Assembly (NCBI RefSeq): GCF_022206305.1
Contig: NZ_JAKOIW010000014.1
Location: 62,001-126,000, forward strand
Origin: Gordonia sp. 'Campus'
GTDB lineage: Bacteria; Actinomycetota; Actinomycetes; Mycobacteriales; Mycobacteriaceae
Direction of reading: 5' to 3'
DNA length: 64,000 nt
In this document: piece after piece, positions 46,180 through 55,335 of the stretch
How the letters are laid out: each line of letters begins with the position of its first letter
Numbering within the stretch: the stretch's first letter is position 1
Notes under the pieces: model-generated
Told to the model about the DNA's origin: nothing
Database searches by the model: none
Seen by the model: only the letters and a program-made list of their open reading frames with translations
Made by a program: the position numbers and the translations under genes

Positions 46180-47861
46180 GAACCGCCCGGCCGCCCGTCG
46201 ACCCACGGCTGCTGCGCTATTCGCCGACGACCCGGCGTTATGTCGCGGTCACGGCGGTGTTCGCCGTGGCCGAGGTGGTGGCGATCATCGTCGCGGCGGG
46301 CATGGCCGCCTCGATCCTGTCCGAACTGATCGTGTCACCGGCGTCGCGTTCGTTCGATGCGCAGTGGGCGCACCTGGTCGTGCTGGCCGCGGCGATGTCG
46401 GCAAGGACGGCAATGGCTTTCGGACACGACCGGTATGCGCATCGGGCCGCCGAGCGGGCCATCGCCGAGCTGCGCGCCGAAGCGCTCGACGTCCTCACCG
46501 ACCCGCGTCAGACCTCGTCGCGATCCCTGGCGGGTCTGCGAGAGCACGCGAGTACCGTTCTGCTCCGGGGGCTCGACGCGCTGGGGCCCTACCTCTCCGG
46601 CTACCTGCCCGCGCTCGTGTCCGCCGCGGTGCTCACCCCGGCGGTGACGGTGGTCATCGCCTTCGCCGACTGGCCGTCGGCACTGATCATCCTGATCACA
46701 CTCCCGCTCATCCCGGCCTTCATGGTCCTGGTGGGGCTGATGACACGGGACCGGACCACACGCAAGCTCGAGACGATGAGCCGGCTCAGCGCGCAGCTCC
46801 TCGATCTGATCGCCGGTCTGCCGACCCTGCGGGCACTCAACCGCGCCGAGGCGCCGGCGGCCCGCGTCGCCGAACTCGGACAGGCCCACCGCCGCAGCAC
46901 GATGAGCTCGCTGCGGGTGGCGTTCCTGTCCGGCGCCGTGCTCGAGTTGTTGGCCACGCTGTGTGTCGCGCTCGTCGCCGTGGGAATCGGTCTGCGGCTC
47001 GTGTACGGCGAGATGTCGCTTTATGCCGGCGTTTTCGCGCTGATCCTCGCCCCTGAGGCGTACCTGCCGCTGCGGCGCGTCGGCACCCAGTTCCACAATT
47101 CGACGGACGGCCTGGCCGCTGCCGGACAGGTTTTCGAACTCATCGACGCCGACGCCGCGCCGCAACCGGTGCCCGGGACCCGCGGGATCACTGTCGCCGG
47201 CGCACCGATCTCACTCCTCGACCTCGGCGTGCACGGTCGCGACGGCTGGGCCCCCGAAGGGCTGCGGGCCACGATCGAGCCCGGCGCGCTGACCGTGTTC
47301 AGCGGGCCCAACGGGTCGGGCAAGTCGACCGCGCTCGCCGCCGTGATGGGCCTGATCTCACCGGACGAGGGTGCGGTTCTCATCGGATCGACCCCGGTCG
47401 CACAGGCCGACCCCGCGGCGCTGCACGAGCAGATCGCCTGGCTGCCGCAGCAGCCGGTGATCGTGCCCGGGACGGTCGGGGAGAACGTCGAACTGTTCGG
47501 CACGCTCGACCGCTCAGCCCTCGAACACGCCGCCGTCGCCAGCGGTTTCGACGACGTCGTGGCCGGGCTGCCGCGGCGTCTCGACACGGATCTGGGAGCA
47601 GGCGGAGTGGGACTCTCGGCCGGACAGCGCCAGCGACTCGCGCTCACCCGGGTGCTCGCCTCCCCAGCGCCACTGCTGCTCCTCGACGAACCCACGGCCC
47701 ATCTCGACGCGGCTTCCGAACGCGAGGTGTTCGGCGCCCTGCGAGAGCGAGCTCGGGCCGGCGACACCGTCGTCGTGGTCGCGCATCGGGGAGTGGCCCG
47801 CGACTTCGCCGATCGGGTGGTCGAATTCCCGGCCGGTAGCTCGGAGGTGCTCGATGCGTGA
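46176..47861 (+). CDS. cydD: Transporter CydD (cytochrome bd assembly ABC subunit)
   Basis: A 561-residue half-transporter with an N-terminal six-helix membrane domain (about 1-320) and a C-terminal ATPase domain. The ATPase shows Walker A FSGPNGSGKSTALA, a Q-loop LPQQPVIV, the signature VGLSAGQRQRLAL and LLLLDEPTAHLDA. CydDC is needed for cytochrome bd assembly and has been linked to cysteine/glutathione export or haem handling. The start is a GTG overlapping the cydB stop. It overlaps cydC by eight bases, indicating a coupled heterodimer. Confidence 0.93.
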   Translation: MRTARPPVDPRLLRYSPTTRRYVAVTAVFAVAEVVAIIVAAGMAASILSELIVSPASRSFDAQWAHLVVLAAAMSARTAMAFGHDRYAHRAAERAIAELRAEALDVLTDPRQTSSRSLAGLREHASTVLLRGLDALGPYLSGYLPALVSAAVLTPAVTVVIAFADWPSALIILITLPLIPAFMVLVGLMTRDRTTRKLETMSRLSAQLLDLIAGLPTLRALNRAEAPAARVAELGQAHRRSTMSSLRVAFLSGAVLELLATLCVALVAVGIGLRLVYGEMSLYAGVFALILAPEAYLPLRRVGTQFHNSTDGLAAAGQVFELIDADAAPQPVPGTRGITVAGAPISLLDLGVHGRDGWAPEGLRATIEPGALTVFSGPNGSGKSTALAAVMGLISPDEGAVLIGSTPVAQADPAALHEQIAWLPQQPVIVPGTVGENVELFGTLDRSALEHAAVASGFDDVVAGLPRRLDTDLGAGGVGLSAGQRQRLALTRVLASPAPLLLLDEPTAHLDAASEREVFGALRERARAGDTVVVVAHRGVARDFADRVVEFPAGSSEVLDA

Positions 47862-49566
47862 CGATCCGCTGCTCCGTGCACTCGGATTCCTCGGCCTGCG
47901 AGGGCGGCCCGTCGCCAGGGCACTGCTCCTGGGAGTGGGCGGGTCGTTGTCGGCGCTCGGACTCGCGGCGTTGTCGGCGTGGCTGATCACGCGGGCGTGG
48001 CAGATGCCGCCGGTGCTGTACCTGTCGGTCGCGATCACCGCGGTGCGGGCACTGGGGATCTCGCGCGGCCTGTTCCGCTACCTGGAGCGTCTGGCGACGC
48101 ACGATCTCGCCTTGAACGCGATGGCGACCGCCCGGGAACGGCTGTACGCAGCACTCGCCACCGGGTCGCCCGCCTACTCGGTGACGCTGCGGCGCGGCGA
48201 ACTGCTCAACCGGACCGGCGACGACATCGAAGAGATCGGCAACGCTCTCATCCGGGGCCTCATCCCCATCGGGATCGGTGCGACCACATCGGTGGCCGCC
48301 GTCGTCGTGATGGCCCTGGTGTCGGTGCCCGCGGCGGTCGTCCTGGCCGTGGCGCTCCTCGTCAGTGGTGTCGTCGCCCCGTGGCTGGCGGCCCGCGGTG
48401 GCGCGCACTCGATCCACGACGGCGCGCGAGCCGCGTCCGAGGTCGCCGAGGCGACGACGACCGCACTGTGGCACGCGTCGGAACTCGTCGTCGCCCGCAG
48501 GAGGCGCGATGTCCTCGACGCTGCGGCCGACGCCGACCGCAGGCACCTGCAGGCCACCGACCGAGGTGTCCGGTGGCAGGCGTCCGCCGCGGCGGCGACG
48601 CCACTCGCGATGGGTGCCTCGATCGTCGCGGCATGTGTGATCGCAATCCAGTTGGCCGCGCAGACAACGGGATCGCTGGCCGGAGTGAGTTCGGGTGACG
48701 GGCTGACGCCGATGATCCTCGGCGTCCTCGTGCTGTTGCCGTTGTCGGCGTTCGAGTCCACCGCGCCGCTGACCGAGGCGGGTGTGCAGCTCGAACGCAG
48801 CCGCCAGAGTGCCGCGCGGGTGATGGCTCTCGTCGACGGTGCCCACCCCGGCGGCGTCACCGAGGGCGATGTCGCCGTGCATCGTTCACCGGTCGCGCTG
48901 GCGGGCACCGGCCTGCGCTGGGGGCATCCCGGGCGCGCGGTCCTCGGGCCCGAGATGGGCGTGGACCTCGATGTGCGACCGGGATCGCGGCTCGCGGTGG
49001 TGGGACCGAGCGGTGTCGGCAAGTCGACACTCCTGCTCACGCTGGCCGGGCTGCTGCCCGTGGCCTCGGGCGAACTCAGCTGCGTCGACGCGGCGACCGG
49101 TGATGATGTCGAATTGCGTTCGGCGGCCTGCTATTTCGCGGAGGAAGGGCACATCTTCTCGACGACCCTCCGCGAGAACCTCCGCGTGGCGCGCGGCGAC
49201 GCCACCGACGACGAGATCACCGTGGCGTTGCGCGCCGTGGGACTGGACGGATGGGCGGGCGTGCTTCCCGAGGGCCTCGACACCACCATCACCGGCGGCG
49301 CCGACGTTCTCAGTGGCGGCCAGCGGCGCCGGTTGCTGCTGGCCCGGGCACTTCTGCACCCCGCGCCCGTCGTGCTCCTCGACGAACCGACCGAACATCT
49401 CGACGCAGCCGACTCCGACCACCTGCTGCGCAGACTCCTCGGCGTCGATGACGACCTCTTCGGACCCGATCGGATCGTCGTGGTCGTCACGCATCAACTG
49501 CCGGCCGACACGGGCCCGGCGGCCGTACTGCATCTCACGCAAGCCCGTGAACACGAGCTCCCGTGA
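47854..49566 (+). CDS. cydC: Transporter CydC (cytochrome bd assembly ABC subunit)
   Basis: A 570-residue half-transporter. The membrane domain fills residues ~1-320; the ATPase has VGPSGVGKSTLLL, the signature DVLSGGQRRRLLLARALL and VVLLDEPTEHLDA. At the usual Q-loop position the sequence reads YFAEEGHIFSTTLREN, so the customary glutamine appears to be glutamate. This suggests a degenerate ATP site within the CydD-CydC heterodimer (inference). It follows cydD with an eight-base overlap and ends just before a strong terminator. Confidence 0.93.
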   Translation: MRDDPLLRALGFLGLRGRPVARALLLGVGGSLSALGLAALSAWLITRAWQMPPVLYLSVAITAVRALGISRGLFRYLERLATHDLALNAMATARERLYAALATGSPAYSVTLRRGELLNRTGDDIEEIGNALIRGLIPIGIGATTSVAAVVVMALVSVPAAVVLAVALLVSGVVAPWLAARGGAHSIHDGARAASEVAEATTTALWHASELVVARRRRDVLDAAADADRRHLQATDRGVRWQASAAAATPLAMGASIVAACVIAIQLAAQTTGSLAGVSSGDGLTPMILGVLVLLPLSAFESTAPLTEAGVQLERSRQSAARVMALVDGAHPGGVTEGDVAVHRSPVALAGTGLRWGHPGRAVLGPEMGVDLDVRPGSRLAVVGPSGVGKSTLLLTLAGLLPVASGELSCVDAATGDDVELRSAACYFAEEGHIFSTTLRENLRVARGDATDDEITVALRAVGLDGWAGVLPEGLDTTITGGADVLSGGQRRRLLLARALLHPAPVVLLDEPTEHLDAADSDHLLRRLLGVDDDLFGPDRIVVVVTHQLPADTGPAAVLHLTQAREHELP

Positions 49567-49571
49567 ACAGA

Positions 49572-49604
49572 AACGGGGCCGGACGTGAGACGTCCGGCCC
49601 CGTT
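49572..49604. terminator. Terminator after cydABDC (bidirectional)
   Basis: A 15-bp perfect GC-rich stem (arms 49572-49586 and 49590-49604) with a three-base loop, followed by TCCCCCC rather than a T-run. It lies between convergent cydC and the aldehyde dehydrogenase gene. Confidence 0.85.
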
Positions 49605-49627
49605 CCCCCCTGTGAGAGGCGGGAGGT

Positions 49628-51127
49628 CTAACCGGCGGCCACCTCGTAGCCCATCGGCAGCATCGTCGACTTGTGCTCGAGGAAGGATTCGAGCCCCTCG
49701 CGACCGTTCTCGCGGCCGATGCCGGAGTTCTTGTAACCGCCGAAGGGTGACTCGGGATCGATGGCGTACCAGTTGATCCCGAAGGTTCCCGTACGGATCT
49801 TGGTGGAGATCTCGATGCCGCGCTCGACGTCGTTGGTCCACACGGTGCCGGCGAGTCCGTAACTCGAGTCGTTGGCGATGGCGATGGCCTCGTCGACGTC
49901 GTCGTAGGCGATCACCGACAGCACCGGCCCGAAGATCTCCTCCTGGGCGATCGCCATGTCGTTGGTGACGCCGGTGAAGATCGTCGGGGTCAGGAAGTAG
50001 CCGGAGTCGAGTCCCTCGGGACGTTCGCTCTCGAGAACCGCGGTGGCCCCGGCCTTCTTGCCGAGTTCGACGTACTGCTCGACCTTGTTGCGCTGGTTCT
50101 CGGTGATCAGCGGTCCGAGCTGCGCCTCCGGATCGGACGGGAGGCCGACCTTCATCGCCTTCGCGGCGTCGACCATGGCGGCGACGATCTCGTCCTGCCG
50201 ACTGCGCGGCACCAGGATTCGGGTCTGGGCGACGCAGGCCTGGCCGGTGTTGAACAACCCGAGGAAGGTCAGCATGAAGGCGTTCGCGGCGATGTCGACG
50301 TCGTCGAGGACGATGGCGGCGGACTTGCCGCCCAATTCCAGCGAACACCGCTTGAGCGTCTCCGCGCACGCCGCACCGATGGCCTTTCCGGCCGCGGTCG
50401 AACCGGTGAAGGTGATCTTGTCGACGTCGGGGTGGGCGACGAGCGCCTGCCCGGTCTCGGTTCCGCCGGTGACGACCGAGATCGCCTCGGCCGGAACGCC
50501 TGCCTCGATGAACAGCTGCGCGACGTAGTTGCCGGTCATCGGGGTCTCGGGCGCGGGCTTGAGCACCACCGAGCATCCGGCGGCGAGTGCGGCGCCCATC
50601 TTGTTGCAGGTGATGAACAGCGGGACGTTCCAGGCGCAGATGGCTCCGACGACGCCGACCGGCTCACGGGTGATGCGGGTGGTCCCGAACAGGCCGGTCC
50701 GGTATTCCTCCCACTGGTAGCCGCGCGCGGCGTTGGCATATGCGCGCAGGACCCCGGTGCCGGGAAGCTGCTGCAAGGTGCTGATGGCGCTGGGCGGGGC
50801 GCCCATCTCGGCCGAGACCAGCGCCGTGATCTCGTCGCCGCGCTCGTCGATCAGGTCGGCGACCTTGGCGATGATGTCGGCGCGCTGTGCGGGGGGTGTC
50901 GAACTCCAGACACCCGAATCGAACGCCGAGCGGGCGGCGCGCACCGCCGCGTCCACGTCGGTGGCGTCGGCGAGCGGCACGGACCCGACGCGCTCACCGG
51001 TGGCGGGGGAGTGGACCTCGAGGGTCTCGGTGGAATGAGGGTCGACCCACTGGCCGCCGATGAGCAACTGGGGTTGATCGCCTCCGCCGGTGATGGTGGC
51101 GGGGTGGGACTCCACGGTCTCGGTCAT
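49628..51127 (-). CDS. NAD(P)-dependent aldehyde dehydrogenase with KstR-type operator
   Basis: A 499-residue member of the aldehyde dehydrogenase superfamily. The catalytic cysteine is in FNTGQACVAQTR (near residue 300). The general-base glutamate motif is LELGGKSAAIV, and the cofactor-binding FTGSTAAGKAIG is present. It oxidises an aldehyde to a carboxylate. A perfect KstR-type operator about 95 bases upstream suggests a substrate from sterol side-chain or ring degradation, for example a terminal aldehyde left by side-chain oxidation (inference). The ATG at 51127 has a GAGGAG ribosome binding site. Confidence 0.9.
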   Translation of the reverse strand: MTETVESHPATITGGGDQPQLLIGGQWVDPHSTETLEVHSPATGERVGSVPLADATDVDAAVRAARSAFDSGVWSSTPPAQRADIIAKVADLIDERGDEITALVSAEMGAPPSAISTLQQLPGTGVLRAYANAARGYQWEEYRTGLFGTTRITREPVGVVGAICAWNVPLFITCNKMGAALAAGCSVVLKPAPETPMTGNYVAQLFIEAGVPAEAISVVTGGTETGQALVAHPDVDKITFTGSTAAGKAIGAACAETLKRCSLELGGKSAAIVLDDVDIAANAFMLTFLGLFNTGQACVAQTRILVPRSRQDEIVAAMVDAAKAMKVGLPSDPEAQLGPLITENQRNKVEQYVELGKKAGATAVLESERPEGLDSGYFLTPTIFTGVTNDMAIAQEEIFGPVLSVIAYDDVDEAIAIANDSSYGLAGTVWTNDVERGIEISTKIRTGTFGINWYAIDPESPFGGYKNSGIGRENGREGLESFLEHKSTMLPMGYEVAAG

Positions 51128-51221
51128 TACGCGTGTGCTCCTCAGGAGGACGGGTCCTTGCGTGCGGGGATGCGGCGACGAGCCGCCTGCAGGCAAGTGT
51201 GAACTACGGCACACGCAATAC

Positions 51222-51235
51222 TAGAACACGTTCTA
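51222..51235. promoter_or_regulatory. KstR-type operator upstream of aldehyde dehydrogenase
   Basis: TAGAACACGTTCTA is a perfect palindrome and fits TnnAACnnGTTnnA at all fixed positions, the best KstR-type site in the window. It lies 95 bases upstream of the aldehyde dehydrogenase ATG and 25 bases from the stop of the LON-domain gene, which points towards it on the same strand. Confidence 0.88.
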
Positions 51236-51260
51236 ACTTCAATGCCAGGGCCCGCCCGGA

Positions 51261-51896
51261 TCAGATGCTGCCGAAGGCCGCCCGGGCCTCCATGCCCGCC
51301 ATCACGTCGTCGAGGACGTCGAGTTGGGCCGCGGGATCGTCGCTCTCGAGGATGCGCTGCTGATCATGTGGCTGGGACACCACGCGGGCCGCCCAGCGGT
51401 GGATCGGCGAGATGTCCGCGGTTGCCGGATCGGCGTCGATGACCGACAGCGCCGCGATGACCGGGCCCGGATCCTCGCCGGCGGCCTCGAGCCGCCGGCG
51501 CATCAGCGAGTGCAGCCGGCCGTCGAGGGCATCCAGTCGGGCCAGGTGCTCGGGGGAGGGTGCCCGCTCGGGGAGCGCCTCGACCCGCGCCCGGGGGTAC
51601 GGGTCGTCGGCCAACCATTCGACAACCCGGAAACGCTGCCGGCCCGTGCACCGCAGCGCGGCACGGCCGTCCGGCAGGCGACCGGTGATCTCCGCGTCGG
51701 CGATGGTGCCCACGTCGCAACGGACCTCGCCGCCGCCGACCTCGAAACCACGGGATATGAGCACCACGCCGAAGCGCACGCGCGGTGGCTCGTCCGAGTC
51801 GTCGAGGTGGTCGGTCAGCATCTGCCGGTAGCGCGGCTCGAAGACGCGCAGCGGCAGTTCCGCGCCCGGCACCAGAGCGGTGCCGAGCGGGAACAT
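51261..51896 (-). CDS. LON substrate-binding domain protein
   Basis: A 211-residue protein that consists of the Lon N-terminal (PUA-like) domain alone: MFPLGTALVPGAELPLRVFE, PRYRQML and a helical C-terminal part. No protease or ATPase domain follows. Such stand-alone proteins are common in actinobacteria and may act as adaptors or regulators; function unknown. It lies between mhuD and the aldehyde dehydrogenase on the same strand, but the KstR-type operator downstream belongs to the latter. The ATG at 51896 matches the family start. Confidence 0.88.
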   Translation of the reverse strand: MFPLGTALVPGAELPLRVFEPRYRQMLTDHLDDSDEPPRVRFGVVLISRGFEVGGGEVRCDVGTIADAEITGRLPDGRAALRCTGRQRFRVVEWLADDPYPRARVEALPERAPSPEHLARLDALDGRLHSLMRRRLEAAGEDPGPVIAALSVIDADPATADISPIHRWAARVVSQPHDQQRILESDDPAAQLDVLDDVMAGMEARAAFGSI

Positions 51897-51980
51897 CGGC
51901 GCGACGAACGTCGCGTCGGCATCCGGCTCCGAGTTCAGGACCCGCTCATCTCAGGCTCGCTCGTCTCGGGGATGCGTCCG

Positions 51981-52289
51981 TCAGGACCGGGGCCTCGCGT
52001 CGAGCACGACCTCGAACTCGAGCAGGTCGGCGCCCGAGGCGACCGGCTTGGCACGCTCGCCGGAGTGCGCCTCGCGGGCGGGTCCGGCCGACCACGCCTG
52101 GAAGTCCTCCTCGGACTCCCACTCCGTCACGACGAAGTAGCGGTCGTCGCCCTTGACGGGACGGAGGAGCTGGAACCCGAGGAAACCCTGGGAGCCGTCG
52201 ACCGAGTGGGCGCGGTTGGCGAATCGCTTCTCCAGTTCGGGGCCTGCACCCTCGGGGACGGAGATGGCATTGATCTTCACTACAGACAT
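51981..52289 (-). CDS. mhuD: Haem-degrading monooxygenase MhuD
   Basis: A 102-residue ferredoxin-like (ABM-fold) protein highly similar to M. tuberculosis MhuD (Rv3592). The residues needed for haem binding and cleavage are at the same numbers: Asn7 (VVKINAI), Trp66 (DFQAWSAG) and His75 (AREAHSGE). MhuD opens haem to mycobilin and releases iron without CO. The gene lies next to the Rv3591-like hydrolase, as in mycobacteria. No IdeR box is visible in the 107-base gap to that divergent gene, so iron control is not evident from sequence. Confidence 0.95.
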   Translation of the reverse strand: MSVVKINAISVPEGAGPELEKRFANRAHSVDGSQGFLGFQLLRPVKGDDRYFVVTEWESEEDFQAWSAGPAREAHSGERAKPVASGADLLEFEVVLDARPRS

Positions 52290-52396
52290 GGGTCCACCAT
52301 AGGCGCTGCCCGGACGAGGTGGCCCCCGGAACGCGGACAGGTCCGGCGGGTCGATCACACTCCTTCTCTCACTGCGGGTCCGGCTACAGTGCTGGC

Positions 52397-53209
52397 ATGT
52401 TCGATGGCAGGCCCCCGGAGGAGACCGGACTCCGTGATCACGGGGGTCCGGTCGCCGTCGGCGAAGCGCCTGCAACGGCAACACCCCCGATCGTCTTGCT
52501 CCACGGCCTGATGGGACGCGGTCGCACATGGCGACGACAGATCCCGTGGCTGCGCTCCTACGGGCGCGTGTTCACCTTCGACGCCGCGTTCCACACCGGC
52601 GCCGACGTCGATGAGCCCACCGACGCAAGCGAACTCGCGACCGAGCGGTTCGTCGCAGATCTCGCCGAGCTGCTGACGTGGATCGATCGGGGCCCGGCGA
52701 TCCTCATCGGCCACTCGATGGGCGCGTTGCACGCCTGGTGTGCCGCGGCTGCCTATCCCGAACTCGTCGCCGCGCTGGTCGTCGAGGACATGGCACCGGA
52801 TTTCCGCGGACGGACGACCACGAGCTGGACCCCGTGGTTCGAGTCGTGGCCGGAACGGTTCGCATCAGTGGACGAGGCGATCGAGATGTTCGGGCCGGTG
52901 GCCGGACGCTACTTCCACGAGGCATTCGACGACGGCCGGTTGCACGGCCGGATTCCGTTGTGGAGTGCCATCGCCGCCGAGTGGGGCAGACGCGACTTCT
53001 GGGCGCAGTGGCGGTCGGTTCGGGTGCCATCGCTGGTGATCGAGGCCGAACACGGTGTCACGCCGCCGGGCCAGATGCGCACCATGTGCGAGGTCAACGA
53101 CCATGCCATCCACCTACGGGTGGCGGGGGCCGGACATCTCGTCCACGACGACGCGCCCCGCACCTATCGCGGTGCGGTGGAGGCTTTTCTGTCCGGTCTC
53201 GAGTATTGA
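52397..53209 (+). CDS. Alpha/beta hydrolase (Rv3591-like)
   Basis: A 270-residue alpha/beta hydrolase. The nucleophile serine is in IGHSMGALHAW (about residue 105), and the oxyanion region is PIVLLHGLMGRGRTW. The catalytic histidine is in GAGHLVHDD near the C-terminus and an acid is likely in VIEAEHGV. Substrate unknown. It occupies the Rv3591c position between mhuD and mutY. No signal peptide is present. A strong hairpin follows 42 bases after the stop. Not HsaD: it is smaller and lies outside the steroid operon. Confidence 0.85.
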   Translation: MFDGRPPEETGLRDHGGPVAVGEAPATATPPIVLLHGLMGRGRTWRRQIPWLRSYGRVFTFDAAFHTGADVDEPTDASELATERFVADLAELLTWIDRGPAILIGHSMGALHAWCAAAAYPELVAALVVEDMAPDFRGRTTTSWTPWFESWPERFASVDEAIEMFGPVAGRYFHEAFDDGRLHGRIPLWSAIAAEWGRRDFWAQWRSVRVPSLVIEAEHGVTPPGQMRTMCEVNDHAIHLRVAGAGHLVHDDAPRTYRGAVEAFLSGLEY

Positions 53210-53250
53210 CCGGCTCCTGCTGATCGAACGATGCTCCCCCGAAACGGAAT

Positions 53251-53284
53251 TCGGGGCGCACACGATGAATCGTGTGCGCCCCGA
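53251..53284. terminator. Terminator between hydrolase and membrane-protein genes
   Basis: A 15-bp perfect stem (arms 53251-53265 and 53270-53284) with a four-base loop TGAA, between the convergent alpha/beta hydrolase gene and the Pro/Gln-rich membrane protein gene. It probably serves both. Confidence 0.85.
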
Positions 53285-53300
53285 GGGGGAGACGGTTGTG

Positions 53301-54290
53301 TCAGGACGGATCGGCGGGTGCGATCGGTGCACCGTTGAGCCGGCGCCAGCAGTGCACCAGGAACAGCTGGGCCACCGGGGCCGCGACGATCAGGCCGACG
53401 TAGCAGACGAGGACACCGACCAGATTGATCGCGTAGGTGACCAGCAGGGTGAGGATCGAGTCACCCACCTTCGACTTGGTCAGCTCGAAGGACGCCTTCA
53501 TGGCGTTGATCGGCGAGAGGTTCTTGTCGATGGTCGCGACGACGGAGAACATCAGGAAGAACATCGCCACGATGCCCGGGATGATGCAGAGCGCGTAGCC
53601 GATACCCGTGATCAACCCGACCAGGATCGCGGTTCCGATGACCGGGCCGAACCGGATGGGCGTCAGGAACGACTTGGCCGTCACCGGTTCACCGTTGGCG
53701 ACCCGGACCGCGCCGGAGATGATGCTGGCCTGGATGTAGAGGAGGCCCAGGATGAACACGAGGTACACCAGGCCGAAAAGAATCGAGCCGCCGAGACCCA
53801 GCGATGTCTCGGTGTAGGTGAATCCGTACGAGTCAGTGGTGGTCTCGGTGGTGCCGAAGATCGCGGCTGAGGAGAACCCGACCGCGATGAGGGCCGCGCC
53901 CAGCAGGAAGACCGCGAGACCCGGCAGGATCATCGCGCCGACGTTGTTCTTGAACTTGCCGAACGCCCACGAGAACGCGGTGCCCACGTCGATCTTGCCC
54001 GAATCGTAGGGCGCGCCTTGCGGATCGGGGGCGCCCGGGTAGGCGCCGGCAGCGCCGTACTGCGGGCCGCCGGGAGGCGGCGGGGGAGGTGCCTGGCCGT
54101 ACTGCGGTTGCGGCGGCTGCTGCCCGTACTGCGGAGCCGGTGCCTGCTGACCGTAGTCGGGACCCGGGGGCTGCTGCCCGTACTGGGGCGGGGGCGGTTG
54201 CTGCCCGTACTGCGGGGGCTGCTGACCGGGGTGACCACCCGGTTGCTGCGGGTCCGAGGGTGGGACAGGGGGATACGGCGGCTGGCTCAT
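53301..54290 (-). CDS. Membrane protein with Pro/Gln/Tyr repeat N-terminus
   Basis: A 329-residue protein. The first ~100 residues are a low-complexity tail with repeated QYGQQPP-type units. Six or so membrane segments follow (for example ILPGLAVFLLGAALIAVGFS, FGLVYLVFILGLLYIQASII, IGTAILVGLITGIGYALCII, FFLMFSVVATIDKN). The fold resembles the actinobacterial multi-pass proteins with a Pro-rich N-terminus that occur near division or cell-envelope genes; function unknown. The tail may bind SH3-like or other partners, as in other dispanin-like and Tyr/Gln-rich proteins, which is inference. The ATG at 54290 is chosen. Confidence 0.75.
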   Translation of the reverse strand: MSQPPYPPVPPSDPQQPGGHPGQQPPQYGQQPPPPQYGQQPPGPDYGQQAPAPQYGQQPPQPQYGQAPPPPPPGGPQYGAAGAYPGAPDPQGAPYDSGKIDVGTAFSWAFGKFKNNVGAMILPGLAVFLLGAALIAVGFSSAAIFGTTETTTDSYGFTYTETSLGLGGSILFGLVYLVFILGLLYIQASIISGAVRVANGEPVTAKSFLTPIRFGPVIGTAILVGLITGIGYALCIIPGIVAMFFLMFSVVATIDKNLSPINAMKASFELTKSKVGDSILTLLVTYAINLVGVLVCYVGLIVAAPVAQLFLVHCWRRLNGAPIAPADPS

Positions 54291-54432
54291 GGACCGGGAC
54301 ATTAGCAACGATCCGGCCGCAGTGGGAGACTATCTCCGAACGATCAAACGACTGGTCAATGATCGTGGCACGAATTATGGGTTCGGCGCAGCGGGTTGGA
54401 CGTCGGCGCCCGAGATCCCGTTCCCGAAAGGC

Positions 54433-55335
54433 TCACCCGCCGTCGCCTTCGCCCGCGAGGCAGTAGCGGCCGTCGGCGGTGATCTCGACCAGACCGTCGA
54501 CGAGGAGTGAGTCCAGGGCCCGATCGCGCTGGGCGGTGTCGGATGTCCAGACGGTGTCGAGTCTCGAGCGCTCGACCGAGCCGTCGGTGTTGCGCAGAAC
54601 ATCCATGAGCAGGCCGCGGACCTGACGATCGGTGCCGGCGAACTTCTGCGTCTTCCGCGGCGGACCCGCGTACGGTGGCCTGCCGAGTCGAACCCAGGTG
54701 CAGTCGACGAGAGGGCAGTTGTCGCACTTGGGATTTCGTGCCGTGCACACGAGGGCTCCGAGTTCCATCAGGGCCGCGGAGAACCGGGGTGCCGACGCGG
54801 CATATGCGTCGTCGGCCGACCGCGGCAGCAACACCTCCGCGTCCACGAGATCGCGCCGGGACGGATTCGAGGGCTGTTCGCGTCCGTGCACCGCACGCGC
54901 GATCACCCGCCGGACGTTGGTGTCGACGACCGGGACCGCCCGGCCGTAGGCGAAGCAGGCGACCGCCCGGGCGGTGTAATCGCCGATGCCCGGCAGGGTC
55001 AGCATCGTCTCCACGTCGTCGGGGACGCGGTCGTCGTGGTCGCGGGCGAGTACCTTCGCGCACTCGTGCAAACGGAGCGCGCGGCGCGGGTAACCGAGCT
55101 TGCCCCAGGCGCGCAAGACCTCACCGGCCGGCTCGGCGGCCATCGCCGACGGCACCGGCCAGCGCCGGACCCACTCACGCCACGGCTCGACCACCCGGGA
55201 GACGGGAGTCTGCTGCAGCATGATCTCGCTGATGAGGATCTGCCATCCGGTGCAGGAGGGATCGCGCCACGGGAGATCGCGTTCCTGGGTATCGAACCAG
55301 CCGAGCAGAGTGCCCGATGGCACACTATTGAGCAT
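54433..55335 (-). CDS. mutY: Adenine DNA glycosylase MutY
   Basis: A 300-residue HhH-GPD glycosylase that removes adenine opposite 8-oxoguanine. The catalytic glutamate segment is ISEIMLQQTPV. The HhH and catalytic aspartate region is LPGIGDYTARAVACFAYGRA then PVVDTNVRRV. The 4Fe-4S loop is C-x6-C-x2-C-x4-C (CTARNPKCDNCPLVDC), with four residues in the last gap as in mycobacterial MutY. Its ATG overlaps the ATG of the divergent carbonic anhydrase gene by two bases. A longer start (GTG 48 bases upstream) would run into that gene. Confidence 0.93.
   Translation of the reverse strand: MLNSVPSGTLLGWFDTQERDLPWRDPSCTGWQILISEIMLQQTPVSRVVEPWREWVRRWPVPSAMAAEPAGEVLRAWGKLGYPRRALRLHECAKVLARDHDDRVPDDVETMLTLPGIGDYTARAVACFAYGRAVPVVDTNVRRVIARAVHGREQPSNPSRRDLVDAEVLLPRSADDAYAASAPRFSAALMELGALVCTARNPKCDNCPLVDCTWVRLGRPPYAGPPRKTQKFAGTDRQVRGLLMDVLRNTDGSVERSRLDTVWTSDTAQRDRALDSLLVDGLVEITADGRYCLAGEGDGG

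Noticed and set aside
52290-52396. IdeR/iron box upstream of mhuD
   Set aside because: No TTAGGTTAGGCTAACCTAA-like sequence is present in the gap, so iron control cannot be claimed.
52397-53209. Alpha/beta hydrolase as the missing HsaD
   Set aside because: Its position (between mhuD and mutY) matches Rv3591, it has no KstR-type site, and it is smaller than the ~290-residue HsaD.
54289-54510. 73-residue plus-strand open frame between the membrane-protein gene and mutY
   Set aside because: It overlaps the mutY 3' end, has no ribosome binding site and no recognised domain; the composition looks incidental, though a small protein cannot be ruled out.
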